A stretch of 23,188 nucleotides of DNA from contig CAJUCO010000040.1 of assembly GCA_910585245.1 (NCBI GenBank), positions 1 through 23,188 of the forward strand, written 5' to 3'. The notes under the pieces are model-generated. The model saw only the letters and a program-made list of their open reading frames with translations. It searched no databases and had not been told where the DNA came from. Shown here one piece after another: positions 1 to 6,886 of this stretch. A program made the translations under genes and the position numbers. The stretch comes from an uncultured Oscillibacter sp. (GTDB lineage Bacteria; Bacillota; Clostridia; Oscillospirales; Oscillospiraceae). Position 1 is the stretch's first letter; each line of letters opens with the position of its first letter.

Positions 1-59
1 CTCTAAACCTGCTGATACTGAATTTATTAACCTGAAACTTATTATACGAGGAGGCTTTC

Positions 60-869
60 ATGACAGCGCCCAACTTTGCCCTTTTAGAGGCCGTCCGCCG
101 CCGCCGTCCCCTGATTCACTGCATTGCAAACCTTGTCTCCGCCAACGACTGCGCCAATCTGGCCCTGGCTCTGGGGGCCAGCCCCATCATGGCCAAGGCC
201 CCAAAGGAGATGGAGTCCATTGCCGCCGCGTCTGCCGCCGCCGTGTTGAACACCGGCACGCCAGAGGCGGAAACCTTCCGGGCCTGCCTTCTCCGGGGAC
301 AGGCGGCCGCCCGCCTGGGCCATCCGGTCATTCTGGACCCGGTAGGCGTGGGAGCTTCCCCCTGGCGGCTGGCCCAGGTGGAGGAGCTGTTGGCGGCGTT
401 CACTCCCGCCCTTCTCCGGGTAAACCTGGGGGAGGCCCAGGCGCTCCTCCACCTGGAGAGTCTGGAACAGGGCGTGGACAGCCCTGTCGCCGTCTCCTCC
501 GCCCAGCGCGCAAAACTGGCCCGGCGTCTCGCCAGGGAGCGGGGGACCGTGGTCCTTCTCTCCGGGCCGGAGGATGTGATCTCCGACGGAACCGCCCTTT
601 GGCGGATTGGCGGCGGCAGCCCCCAGATGGCACAAATCACCGGAACGGGCTGTATGCTCTCCCTTCTCTGCGGCGTCTTCGCCTCGGTGGAGCCGGAGAT
701 GTCCGCCGCCCTAACCGCCGCCGCCTTTTGGAAGGCCTGCGCCCACCGGGGGGCGGTCCAGTCCGGCGGAAGGGGACCCGGCAGCTTTCGAGCCGCCCTT
801 TTGGACGCCGCCGGGACCCTTCGGGCGGAGGACTGCACCGCCGGGGTTTGGGTGGAAACGTGCAAATGA
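60..869 (+). CDS. thiM: Hydroxyethylthiazole kinase (ThiM)
   Basis: Phosphorylates the thiazole alcohol 4-methyl-5-(2-hydroxyethyl)thiazole in the cytoplasm, the salvage step that feeds thiamine phosphate synthase. The 269-residue length is normal for the family. The N-terminal IHCIANLVSANDCANLALALG stretch, the ILDPVGVGAS motif (residues 91-100) and GTGCMLS with Cys198 at the active-site loop are family hallmarks; the cysteine position matches that known for the Bacillus enzyme. The start is supported by GAGGAGG seven bases upstream. The 59 bases available before it show no clear promoter or thiamine pyrophosphate riboswitch, so the gene may belong to a thiamine operon that begins left of the window. 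No partner such as thiE or thiD lies downstream. Function is secure by family; only the regulation is unknown. Confidence 0.96.
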   Translation: MTAPNFALLEAVRRRRPLIHCIANLVSANDCANLALALGASPIMAKAPKEMESIAAASAAAVLNTGTPEAETFRACLLRGQAAARLGHPVILDPVGVGASPWRLAQVEELLAAFTPALLRVNLGEAQALLHLESLEQGVDSPVAVSSAQRAKLARRLARERGTVVLLSGPEDVISDGTALWRIGGGSPQMAQITGTGCMLSLLCGVFASVEPEMSAALTAAAFWKACAHRGAVQSGGRGPGSFRAALLDAAGTLRAEDCTAGVWVETCK

Positions 870-916
870 CCGACTCCGCGCTCGTTTCCAAAAATGCCCA
901 ATCCTTCCGCATGATC

Positions 917-945
917 TGGACAGGCGAGGAATATGGTGTTATAAT
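917..945 (+). promoter_or_regulatory. Sigma-A promoter for the ZIP transporter
   Basis: TGGACA (917-922) and a perfect TATAAT (940-945) are separated by 17 bases. Transcription would start near 952, leaving a leader of about 135 bases before the ZIP start codon. No terminator is visible between thiM and this point, so some read-through from thiM is also possible. Confidence 0.7.
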
Positions 946-1001
946 CGAATCGCTTACAGAGGGTCCCACGGGTTCCCATCTCGGCGGCGGCCGGATGAAA
1001 C

Positions 1002-1049
1002 GGCGCAACCGGCGCGTTTGCCGGAGGATTGCCCCTGGCGCAACCAGCC
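1002..1049 (+). repeat. Repeated 12-mer in the ZIP leader
   Basis: GGCGCAACCGGC (1002-1013) recurs as GGCGCAACCAGC (1038-1049), 36 bases later. The second copy sits in a perfect small hairpin (CTGG-cgcaa-CCAG, 1036-1048). The first copy is flanked by complementary CCGG/CCGG blocks (991-994, 1010-1013, 1021-1024). This is the most structured part of the ZIP 5' leader. I could not match it to a known metal riboswitch. Confidence 0.45.
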
Positions 1050-1085
1050 CTGGTATCGTTTGAAAAGGAAGGACGTATCGCTTAT

Positions 1086-1814
1086 ATGACAAGCATCACA
1101 ATGGGTCTTTGGACCACGCTGCTGGTCACTGCCGCCGCCGGCATCGGCGGCACCGGCTTAGGGGGCCTTCTCGCCACCTTGTTTCGCCGGGACTCCGGCA
1201 AAGAGGCCAGCCTGCTTTTAAGCTTTGCCGCCGGGGTGATGGTGTCGGTGTCCTGCTTCGGCCTTTTGACAGAGGCTGCCGCTCCAGGAGCCATGGAACT
1301 GGTGGCCCTGGGGGTTTTTCTGGGCTGCAGCGTCACGGCGGGGCTTAACGCCCTGTTGGACCGGGGGCAGCCCACCGGCGGCCTGATGCTGGCGGGACTG
1401 GTTATGGCCGCCGCCATCGCCCTGCACAACGTGCCTGAGGGCATGGTTATCGGCGCGTCTTTTATCGGCGGCACCATGCGCCAGGGCTGGACCATGGCGG
1501 CAGTCATCGGCCTTCACAACATCCCGGAGGGTATGGCCATCTCCGCCCCCATGGTGGCGGGGGGAGCGCGCCGCTGGCGGGCGGCCGGCCTCGCGGCCCT
1601 CTCCGGGGCCCCCACGGTGCTGGGGGCGGCGTTGGGGTACTGCCTGGGCACCCTGGGCCCCACGGCCCTGACCCTGACCTTGAGCTTTGCCGCCGGGGCC
1701 ATGTTGTACGTGGTCTTTGGCGAGCTTCTCCCCGAGGCGGCGCATCTTTGGAAAAGCAAGCTTCCCGCCTTGGCGGCGGTGCTGGGCATTTTGGTTGGGA
1801 TGCTGATCGCCTGA
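1086..1814 (+). CDS. ZIP-family divalent metal transporter
   Basis: A 242-residue integral membrane protein of the ZIP family (ZupT-like), expected to move divalent cations such as zinc across the cytoplasmic membrane; the metal cannot be read from sequence. Two signature metal-site motifs lie in consecutive hydrophobic helices: ALHNVPEG (residues 112-119) and GLHNIPEG (142-149). A third acidic motif, GELLPEA, is at 212-218. The remaining sequence is a series of Gly/Ala-rich hydrophobic spans, and the cytoplasmic loop is short and lacks a His-rich stretch. The ATG at 1086 is chosen because ZIP homology begins there; an AAGGAAGG site lies about 13 bases upstream. An in-frame TTG at 1029 would only add an unrelated polar leader. 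The gene has its own promoter and terminator, so it is probably monocistronic. Confidence 0.9.
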   Translation: MTSITMGLWTTLLVTAAAGIGGTGLGGLLATLFRRDSGKEASLLLSFAAGVMVSVSCFGLLTEAAAPGAMELVALGVFLGCSVTAGLNALLDRGQPTGGLMLAGLVMAAAIALHNVPEGMVIGASFIGGTMRQGWTMAAVIGLHNIPEGMAISAPMVAGGARRWRAAGLAALSGAPTVLGAALGYCLGTLGPTALTLTLSFAAGAMLYVVFGELLPEAAHLWKSKLPALAAVLGILVGMLIA

Positions 1815-1821
1815 TTTGCCG

Positions 1822-1851
1822 CCGGGTCGGAACCCTTTGGACCGGTTTTTT
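1822..1851 (+). terminator. Rho-independent terminator after the ZIP gene
   Basis: An imperfect stem CCGG(g)TC...GACCGG (1822-1828 with 1840-1845) is followed directly by six T residues (1846-1851). It begins eight bases after the ZIP stop codon. Confidence 0.6.
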
Positions 1852-1863
1852 CTCCATAGTTTC

Positions 1864-1880
1864 CTTTGGTTGTACCAAAG
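1864..1880. promoter_or_regulatory. 17-bp inverted repeat upstream of the HTH gene
   Basis: CTTTGGT-TGT-ACCAAAG is a perfect seven-base-arm inverted repeat, 85 bases upstream of the small HTH gene. It could be an operator or the top of a leader hairpin. No convincing -35/-10 pair is visible around it. Confidence 0.4.
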
Positions 1881-1903
1881 CGTGCAACTTGTTCCCGGGG
1901 GGA

Positions 1904-1947
1904 AACGTTGTTGAGGGCGCTGTTCTTTATGGCCCACAACAACCGTT
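1904..1947 (+). promoter_or_regulatory. Inverted repeat abutting the HTH gene ribosome site
   Basis: AACGTTGTTG (1904-1913) and CAACAACCGTT (1937-1947) are complementary apart from one bulged base. The right arm ends two bases before the AAGGAG ribosome site (1949-1954). In RNA this could form a stem-loop directly in front of the ribosome site; in DNA it could be an operator for the HTH protein. Confidence 0.4.
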
Positions 1948-1964
1948 AAAGGAGATCTATATTT

Positions 1965-2249
1965 ATGAACAAACCGTCACAGTTGAAACGCTCCCCCCGA
2001 AACCAGGACATCCGAACCGCCATTGAGCAGGCGGGCCTTCGCCACTGGTGGGTCGCCGAGGAACTGGGTATCGCCTGCGGCACCCTTTCCAACCGCCTGC
2101 GCAAAGAGCTTCCCCCGGAGGAAAAGCAGGAGGTTCTGGCCGCTATCCGGCGATTGGCGGACCGTCTGGGCCTTCCCACGTTGGAGTCTCCCCGCCCCGG
2201 GGTGACCTTGGAGACCCGAACCACCCTTCCCGGTCTGGGCTGGCAGTGA
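1965..2249 (+). CDS. Small helix-turn-helix DNA-binding protein
   Basis: A 94-residue protein preceded by a good AAAGGAG site. Residues 15-60 read as a compact helical DNA-binding fold: DIRTAIEQAGLRHWWVAEEL, then GIACGTLSNRLRKELP and a helix starting with EEKQEVLAAIRRLADRLG. This resembles the short solo XRE-like regulators common in Clostridia, whose consensus reads roughly IREAAKKA-VRLWEVAEKLGI---FSRKLRKELP. The remaining C-terminal tail (about 74-94) is Pro/Thr/Gly-rich and probably disordered. There is no sensor domain and no adjacent partner, so the target is unknown; self-regulation through the two flanking dyads is an inference. Such orphan regulators also occur in mobile elements, but nothing else here looks mobile. 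Confidence 0.75.
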   Translation: MNKPSQLKRSPRNQDIRTAIEQAGLRHWWVAEELGIACGTLSNRLRKELPPEEKQEVLAAIRRLADRLGLPTLESPRPGVTLETRTTLPGLGWQ

Positions 2250-2292
2250 AAGCAGAGGGAATCCCTCCCGAGTTCCTTGTAATTCCCTTCCG

Positions 2293-2311
2293 GAGGGGAA
2301 AATTTCCCCTC
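2293..2311. repeat. 19-bp perfect odd palindrome
   Basis: GAGGGGAAA and TTTCCCCTC are exact complements around a single central A (2302). The palindrome lies between the HTH gene stop and the bidirectional terminator. A second imperfect pair (GGGAAT near 2259, ATTCCC near 2282) lies just upstream, so the 3' trailer is highly foldable. Confidence 0.6.
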
Positions 2312-2321
2312 GAAAAACTCA

Positions 2322-2352
2322 AGCGGCGTGGCTTTTGCCACACCGCTTTTTT
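2322..2352. terminator. Bidirectional terminator between convergent units
   Basis: An 11-bp stem with one C-A mismatch (2322-2332 with 2337-2347) has a four-base loop. It is followed by TTTTTT on the plus strand and by TGAGTTTTT on the minus strand. It would end both the HTH transcript and the six-gene transporter operon. A tandem nine-base repeat (TTGCTTAGA twice, 2354-2371) lies just beyond it. Confidence 0.85.
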
Positions 2353-2427
2353 CTTGCTTAGATTGCTTAGAAAGGTAATTCACAGTTTTCGGCGCCGCCG
2401 GACGGCACGGGGTTGCGCCGTAGCTTT

Positions 2428-3528
2428 TCAACCGCGCTGGCGGTAATATGCCACCAGCAAATCCACCACAGTTCCGTAAGACTGAATCCCCCGCTCATCG
2501 CCATAGCTTTTCAGCAGCCCGTCATAGACCTTGTTGCTGGCCCTCTGGACCGCCGTGTCCCGGAACCGGGCCCAGTAGGCGTTGTTATACGCCAGATCCA
2601 GCTGCGCCTCCTCCGGAACCAGGGCCTCTCGAATGGCCCAATACCCCTCCGGGTCTTGGGTATACAGGGCGTTCCCCAGATACACGTACCCAATCAGCCA
2701 GCCGGAATATCGGTAGGCCGGGTCTGAGCAGGTGGTGGAGGCCAGCACCGACAGGAAATTACACTCCTGCTCCGAGGCAAAGCCCCGCTGGTGGGCCAGC
2801 TCATGGGCCACGGTGGAGGGCAGCATACACGCAGGACTCGACACGTTGACGTTGGACTCCCCCGTGTAAGAGCAGTAGACCCCCGTGAAGTCCAGGGCGC
2901 TCATGAGTCCGGAAAAGAACATAGGCTTCACGCCGGGATCGTCGAAGGCCAGGAAGGGGAAGTCCTCCGTAATGCCGTCATAGGCCCGGACGCTGTTTGC
3001 CAGGATGTCCTCCCGGGGCACGGCGAAGAGCCCGTGCGCATCCCGCTCCACGTCTCCCGCCGTCTCCGCCACCTGGGCGGCAAAATAGGCCGTCACCGCC
3101 CTCAGATCTTCCAGGGCCACGGGCTGGGCGTAAATTCCGGACTTGTCCTGGAAGCCGTCGGTCCAGTAATTCACGCCCCACAAAAGGCAAAACCCCGCCC
3201 AAACGGACAAAACCGCGCAGGCCGCCCCCAGACCAAGGCCATAGGCCCGGAGCCTCCTCCGCCCCTTTGCCCTTGCAATGGCGGCGGCGCTCCAAACCAG
3301 ATACCCAGCTCCGAAGAGGACCGCCAGCACCTCCGTCACCTCCATGACGGAGAAGGGGACCAAATAGCTCACCCGGCCCAATCCCCGCCGGAGGGGCCCG
3401 GTCACATGGTTTGCCAATGCGTTCATCAGCCCCCTTTGTCCCCGGAGGAGGAAGAAGGCCCCGATCACCCCCAGATCCGCCAGCAGCCAGATGTGAAGGC
3501 GTTTGTGCTTTTGCCAAAAATCGTTCAT
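2428..3528 (-). CDS. DUF3810-like membrane protein with HExxH metallopeptidase motif
   Basis: A 366-residue protein of the DUF3810 family; no member with an assigned substrate is known to me. Three hydrophobic spans lie near residues 13-29, 58-82 and 95-118. The basic GRRRLR stretch (89-94) would face the cytoplasm, which places the large C-terminal domain outside the membrane. That domain carries TVAHELAHQRGFASEQECN (239-257): His242, Glu243 and His246 form an HExxH zinc motif, and Glu253 or Glu255 is a candidate third ligand, as in gluzincin proteases. The start ATG lies two bases after the stop of the upstream ATPase gene, with GGAG in front, so translation is probably coupled. It is the last gene of the peptide/nickel transporter operon. 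Membrane topology and metal motif are read from sequence; protease activity is an inference. Confidence 0.85.
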   Translation of the reverse strand: MNDFWQKHKRLHIWLLADLGVIGAFFLLRGQRGLMNALANHVTGPLRRGLGRVSYLVPFSVMEVTEVLAVLFGAGYLVWSAAAIARAKGRRRLRAYGLGLGAACAVLSVWAGFCLLWGVNYWTDGFQDKSGIYAQPVALEDLRAVTAYFAAQVAETAGDVERDAHGLFAVPREDILANSVRAYDGITEDFPFLAFDDPGVKPMFFSGLMSALDFTGVYCSYTGESNVNVSSPACMLPSTVAHELAHQRGFASEQECNFLSVLASTTCSDPAYRYSGWLIGYVYLGNALYTQDPEGYWAIREALVPEEAQLDLAYNNAYWARFRDTAVQRASNKVYDGLLKSYGDERGIQSYGTVVDLLVAYYRQRG

Positions 3529-3530
3529 AG

Positions 3531-4265
3531 TCACTCCGCCGCCGCCAGCAGCTGTTTGGTGTACGCCTCTTTGGGGTGGTCGAAGATCTCGTCCACCGTT
3601 CCACGCTCCACAATGCGCCCCTTCTTCATCACCAGCACCCGGTCGCAGAGCTGGTAGACCACGTTCAAATCGTGAGAGATGAAGAGGTAGCTCAGATCCA
3701 ACTCCTTTCGAAGGGAGCGGAGCAATGTCAGAATCTGGGCCTGAATCGTCACATCCAGGGCGGACACCGGCTCGTCGGCAATCAAAAACTTTGGCCGCCG
3801 TATAAGGGCCGCCGCGATGCTGACCCGCTGCCGCTGTCCCCCGGAGAGCTCCGAGGGTTTCGCCCCCAGGTACTCCGCCGGCAGCTCCACCCGCTCCAGC
3901 ATCTCCCGGACCCGACGTTTCCGCTCCTCCCGGCTGTACTTGCCGTAAACCCGCAGAGGCTCCTCCAGGCTCCACTCCACACTGTAAAAGGGGTTCAAAG
4001 AGCTGTAGGGGTCCTGGAATATCATCTGGGGCCGTTTTGTAAAATGGGTCACCGTTCCCCGGTCCGGTTTCACCATCCCCAGGATGGTCTTCGCCAGGGT
4101 GGATTTTCCCGTACCCGATTCTCCCACAAGTCCCAGAATCTCCCCATGATGCACGTCGAAGGTCACGTCGTGCAGGACCGCTTGCCGCTTCTTTTTTCCA
4201 AAGGGTCCCCCGCCGCTGTAGCCGCTGTCCACATGATGCAAAGACAACACCAGTTTCCCGCTCAT
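3531..4265 (-). CDS. Peptide/nickel ABC transporter ATPase, second subunit (DppF/NikE-like)
   Basis: A 244-residue cytoplasmic ATPase that would pair with the adjacent ATPase to drive import. Visible elements in order are Walker A GESGTGKST (48-56), the Q-loop FQDPYSSLNP (83-92), signature LSGGQRQR (140-147), Walker B LIADEP (161-166) and H-loop SHD (197-199). The FQDPYSSLNP and VSALDVTIQAQIL blocks are typical of the Opp/Dpp/Nik group. The protein stops after QLLAAAE, so it lacks the C-terminal cysteine-containing oligopeptide extension of full-length OppF/DppF proteins (about 320 residues); in length it is closer to NikE. Its ATG overlaps the preceding stop as ATGA. The exact substrate cannot be assigned. 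Confidence 0.93.
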   Translation of the reverse strand: MSGKLVLSLHHVDSGYSGGGPFGKKKRQAVLHDVTFDVHHGEILGLVGESGTGKSTLAKTILGMVKPDRGTVTHFTKRPQMIFQDPYSSLNPFYSVEWSLEEPLRVYGKYSREERKRRVREMLERVELPAEYLGAKPSELSGGQRQRVSIAAALIRRPKFLIADEPVSALDVTIQAQILTLLRSLRKELDLSYLFISHDLNVVYQLCDRVLVMKKGRIVERGTVDEIFDHPKEAYTKQLLAAAE

Positions 4266-5053
4266 GGTTCCGCCTCCTTCCGCTGCCTTGTGGGAATGGC
4301 GGCGATGAGCCGCTGCGTGTAACAGTGCTTGGGATGGTGGAAGACCTCCTGGGCCTCCCCCTCCTCCACCAGACGCCCCTGCTGCATCACCGCCACCCGT
4401 TTGCAGAGCTTGCGCACCACGTTCAAATCGTGGGAGATGAACAGCATGGAAACGCCAAACTCCCGGTTCAGCTTTTTCAAAAGTTCCAGAATCTGGGCCT
4501 GGATGGTCACATCCAAAGCCGTGGTGGGCTCGTCCAACAACAGTAGCTTCGGCCTCGCGATGACCGCCGCCGCAATCATGGCCCGCTGGAGCATCCCGCC
4601 GGAGAGCTGGTGGGGATATTTCTCGTACACCGCCTCCGCTTCCGGCAACTCCACCGCCGCCAGGGCCTCCACCGCCAGACGGCGGCGCTCCTCCCGGCCC
4701 AATTTCGTGTGAACCCGGAGGACTTCCTCCACCTGGGGACCAATCTTCATCAGGGGGTCCAGAGCGCTCATGGGCTCTTGGAACACCACGCCAATTTCCT
4801 TTCCCTGAATCTTTCGCAACTCCGCCCGGTCCGCGTGGAGAAGCTCCCTCCCATCCAAGAGGATCTCCCCGGAGTAATCGCACTGTTTTCGGGGCAACAG
4901 CCCCGCCACGCTCATGGCGGTGACGCTCTTACCGGACCCGGACTCCCCCACCAGGCCCAGAATTTCCCCCTCTTCAATGGAGAGAGTCACCCCGGCCACC
5001 GCTTCCCGCTTCCGCGTGTGAAATTTCACATGGAGGTCCTTGATTTCCAGCAT
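4262..5053 (-). CDS. Peptide/nickel ABC transporter ATPase, first subunit (DppD/NikD-like)
   Basis: A 263-residue ATPase with Walker A GESGSGKS (36-43), Q-loop FQEPMSALDP (91-100), signature LSGGMLQR (150-157), Walker B LLLDEP (171-176) and H-loop SHD (207-209). LSGGM in place of LSGGQ is usual for the D-type subunit of Dpp/Nik systems. The C-terminal oligopeptide extension is again absent. I prefer the ATG at 5053, which forms a TGATG overlap with the upstream permease stop; an in-frame GTG one codon earlier (5056) is also possible. The GGGAGAGGGGGG stretch upstream serves as ribosome site. With its partner it forms the heterodimeric motor of the importer. Confidence 0.93.
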   Translation of the reverse strand: MLEIKDLHVKFHTRKREAVAGVTLSIEEGEILGLVGESGSGKSVTAMSVAGLLPRKQCDYSGEILLDGRELLHADRAELRKIQGKEIGVVFQEPMSALDPLMKIGPQVEEVLRVHTKLGREERRRLAVEALAAVELPEAEAVYEKYPHQLSGGMLQRAMIAAAVIARPKLLLLDEPTTALDVTIQAQILELLKKLNREFGVSMLFISHDLNVVRKLCKRVAVMQQGRLVEEGEAQEVFHHPKHCYTQRLIAAIPTRQRKEAEP

Positions 5054-5862
5054 CACAGCACCCCCCTCTCCCGCCGCCGGAGTCCCTCGCCAAGAAGGCC
5101 CACGCTGAACACCAGCAGCACAATGACAAGACCCGTTCCGGCGGCGTACCAGGGGGCGGAAAAGAGCATCCCCTGGGCCTCGGAGAGCATATAGCCCAGG
5201 GACGCGTCCGGCGGCGTCACCCCGATGCCAAGAAAGCTCATGGACGCCTCCGCCAAAACCGCGTTATTAAACCCGATGGTCAGAGCGGGCAGCAGCACCG
5301 GCAAGGTGTTGGGCAGCATATGCACCGCCAGAATCCGCCCGTTTCCGGCGCCCATCAACCGGGCGCTTTGAATATAATTCACGTCCCGCAACGAGGCGAA
5401 CGCCGTCCGGGTCACCCGGGCAAAACTGGGGACGAACACCAGACCCAGGGCGATGATCACATTGATCTTCTTCCCCGGCTCCAGGATGGAGATGACCACC
5501 AGGGCCAACAAAATATTGGGAAAGGCCGTCAGGGTGTCGTTCACCCGCATCAAAAGCTCGTCCACCGGCCCGCCGAAGTACCCGGTGAGGGCCCCCGCCA
5601 AAGACCCGCACACCGCCCCAATGGCCAGCGTCGCCAGGGCGATGGAGGTGGTGGCTCCGGCCCCCTTGAGAACCCGGCTGAAAATGTCCCGGCCGAAGTT
5701 GTCCGTCCCCATCCAATGGGCCAGGGAGGGCCCGTCGAATTTCCCTCCCGCCGCCATGGCGTTGGGGTCGTAAGGCGTCCAGAAAAAGCCCAGGAGGATC
5801 AGCGCCCCCAGGGCGCAGGTCAGCGCCAGCCCCGCCGTCAAAAATCCGTTTCGGTTTTTCAT
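5053..5862 (-). CDS. Peptide/nickel ABC transporter permease (DppC/NikC-like)
   Basis: A 269-residue inner-membrane subunit. It starts with a cytoplasmic MKNRNG segment and a first membrane span, followed by the HWMGTDNFGRDIFSR motif (about 49-63) diagnostic of C-type permeases of the Opp/Dpp/Nik family. The SARLMGAGNGRILAVHMLPN region (about 187-206) carries the cytoplasmic EAA-like loop that contacts the ATPases. Later spans include the conserved EASMSFLGIGVTPPDASLG block. Its ATG overlaps the stop of the upstream permease gene (ATGA), and its stop overlaps the next ATPase start. It is a component of one importer with its neighbours; substrate specificity is not visible here. Confidence 0.94.
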   Translation of the reverse strand: MKNRNGFLTAGLALTCALGALILLGFFWTPYDPNAMAAGGKFDGPSLAHWMGTDNFGRDIFSRVLKGAGATTSIALATLAIGAVCGSLAGALTGYFGGPVDELLMRVNDTLTAFPNILLALVVISILEPGKKINVIIALGLVFVPSFARVTRTAFASLRDVNYIQSARLMGAGNGRILAVHMLPNTLPVLLPALTIGFNNAVLAEASMSFLGIGVTPPDASLGYMLSEAQGMLFSAPWYAAGTGLVIVLLVFSVGLLGEGLRRRERGVL

Positions 5863-6803
5863 GCCGCGCCTCCCAACCGGAGCCGGGGGTCTATCCTCTG
5901 GTTCATGAGATCCGCCGCCGCTCCCGCCAGCACCACCCAAAAGGCCAGCATCACTACAATGGCCTGAACCACCGGGTAATCCCGGTTGGAGATGGAGGTC
6001 ACCAGCATCTGCCCCAGGCCGGGGATCACGAAGACCTGTTCCACCACAATGCTCCCCGCCACGATTTCCGCCATGGTCTGGGCCAGGAAAGTGACCACCG
6101 GAGGCAAGGCGTTTTTCACCACGTGACGCCGGAGAACCTGACTCCGGTCGTTCCCCCGGGCGATGGCGGTCCGCACATAGTCTTTCCCCAATTCCTCCTG
6201 AACGGTGCTTCGAAGCATCCGCACCGTCATGGCTATGCGGGGAATGGAGAGGGCCACGGCGGCGAAGAGCAGATACACCGCCGCCCCGGCGAAATCCTTC
6301 TTCGCGTCGGGGAACTGCCCCGGCGTGAACCACTTCAGCCCCACGCCGAAGACCCAGGAGAGCAAAATCCCCGTGAAGAAGGATGGCACCGCCATGCCCA
6401 GCTGGTTCAAGGCCGTTCGGGCCCCCTCGAACCGCTGCCGGCCGGCGGAAAAGACCCCCAGGGGAATGGAGACCAGGGTGATCATCAAAAAGCTCACCAG
6501 ACTCAAGCACAGCGTCAATCCGATTTTCGGCGCCAGGATCTCCCGCACCGGCTGCTTATAGCTGGTGGAAATCCCCAGATCCCCTATGAAAAATTCCCCC
6601 AGCCACTCCCCATACCGAACCGGTAAGGGCCTGTCCAGCCCCAGCTCCGCCCGGAGGGCCTCCAGCCGCTCCGGCGTGGCGGAGGTACCCAGCATAGTGG
6701 TGGCGGCGTCTCCGGAGATCAGGTCGAAGGCCGCAAACGTCAAAAAAGAGACGGCCAGCATGGTCGCAAGTCCCGCCGCGACCCGTTTCAGTGCGTATTT
6801 CAT
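5859..6803 (-). CDS. Peptide/nickel ABC transporter permease (DppB/NikB-like)
   Basis: A 314-residue inner-membrane permease of B-type. Recognisable blocks are the first membrane helix (about 9-29), LGLDRPLPVRYGEWLGEF with GDLGIS (about 54-79), and the cytoplasmic loop YVRTAIARGNDRSQVLRRHV with ALPPVV, the EAA-like ATPase contact. The C-terminal VEQVFVIPGLGQMLVTSISNRDYPVVQ motif is also typical of the family. GAGGGG lies about 11 bases upstream of the ATG. The gene is separated from the binding-protein gene by 83 bases that contain a strong inverted repeat; all later genes in the operon overlap or nearly touch. It forms the channel with the C-type permease. Confidence 0.94.
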   Translation of the reverse strand: MKYALKRVAAGLATMLAVSFLTFAAFDLISGDAATTMLGTSATPERLEALRAELGLDRPLPVRYGEWLGEFFIGDLGISTSYKQPVREILAPKIGLTLCLSLVSFLMITLVSIPLGVFSAGRQRFEGARTALNQLGMAVPSFFTGILLSWVFGVGLKWFTPGQFPDAKKDFAGAAVYLLFAAVALSIPRIAMTVRMLRSTVQEELGKDYVRTAIARGNDRSQVLRRHVVKNALPPVVTFLAQTMAEIVAGSIVVEQVFVIPGLGQMLVTSISNRDYPVVQAIVVMLAFWVVLAGAAADLMNQRIDPRLRLGGAA

Positions 6804-6834
6804 ATAGGCAACTACCCCTCTGAAAGGCGCGGAA

Positions 6835-6878
6835 AGCAGAGTGTGAAGATGTCGCCTGTTCGCTCCTCACACTCTGCT
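6835..6878 (-). promoter_or_regulatory. Intercistronic 12-bp inverted repeat after the binding-protein gene
   Basis: AGCAGAGTGTGA (6835-6846) and TCACACTCTGCT (6867-6878) are exact complements with a 20-base loop. On the minus strand the stem is followed only by TTTCC, so it is a weak terminator at best. It is well placed to protect the upstream mRNA or to reduce read-through into the permease genes, which would raise binding protein over membrane subunits. Confidence 0.7.
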
Positions 6879-6886
6879 CTCCTGAT

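Noticed and set aside
1..59. Possible thiamine pyrophosphate riboswitch before thiM
   Set aside because: The bases AACCTGCTGATACTG slightly recall the 3' part of the aptamer, but the conserved end (GCGNAGGGA) is absent and the 5' part would lie outside the window.
1029..1085. Upstream TTG start for the ZIP transporter
   Set aside because: It would add 19 polar residues not expected before the first membrane span, and the purine-rich bases before it are too close to serve as a ribosome site.
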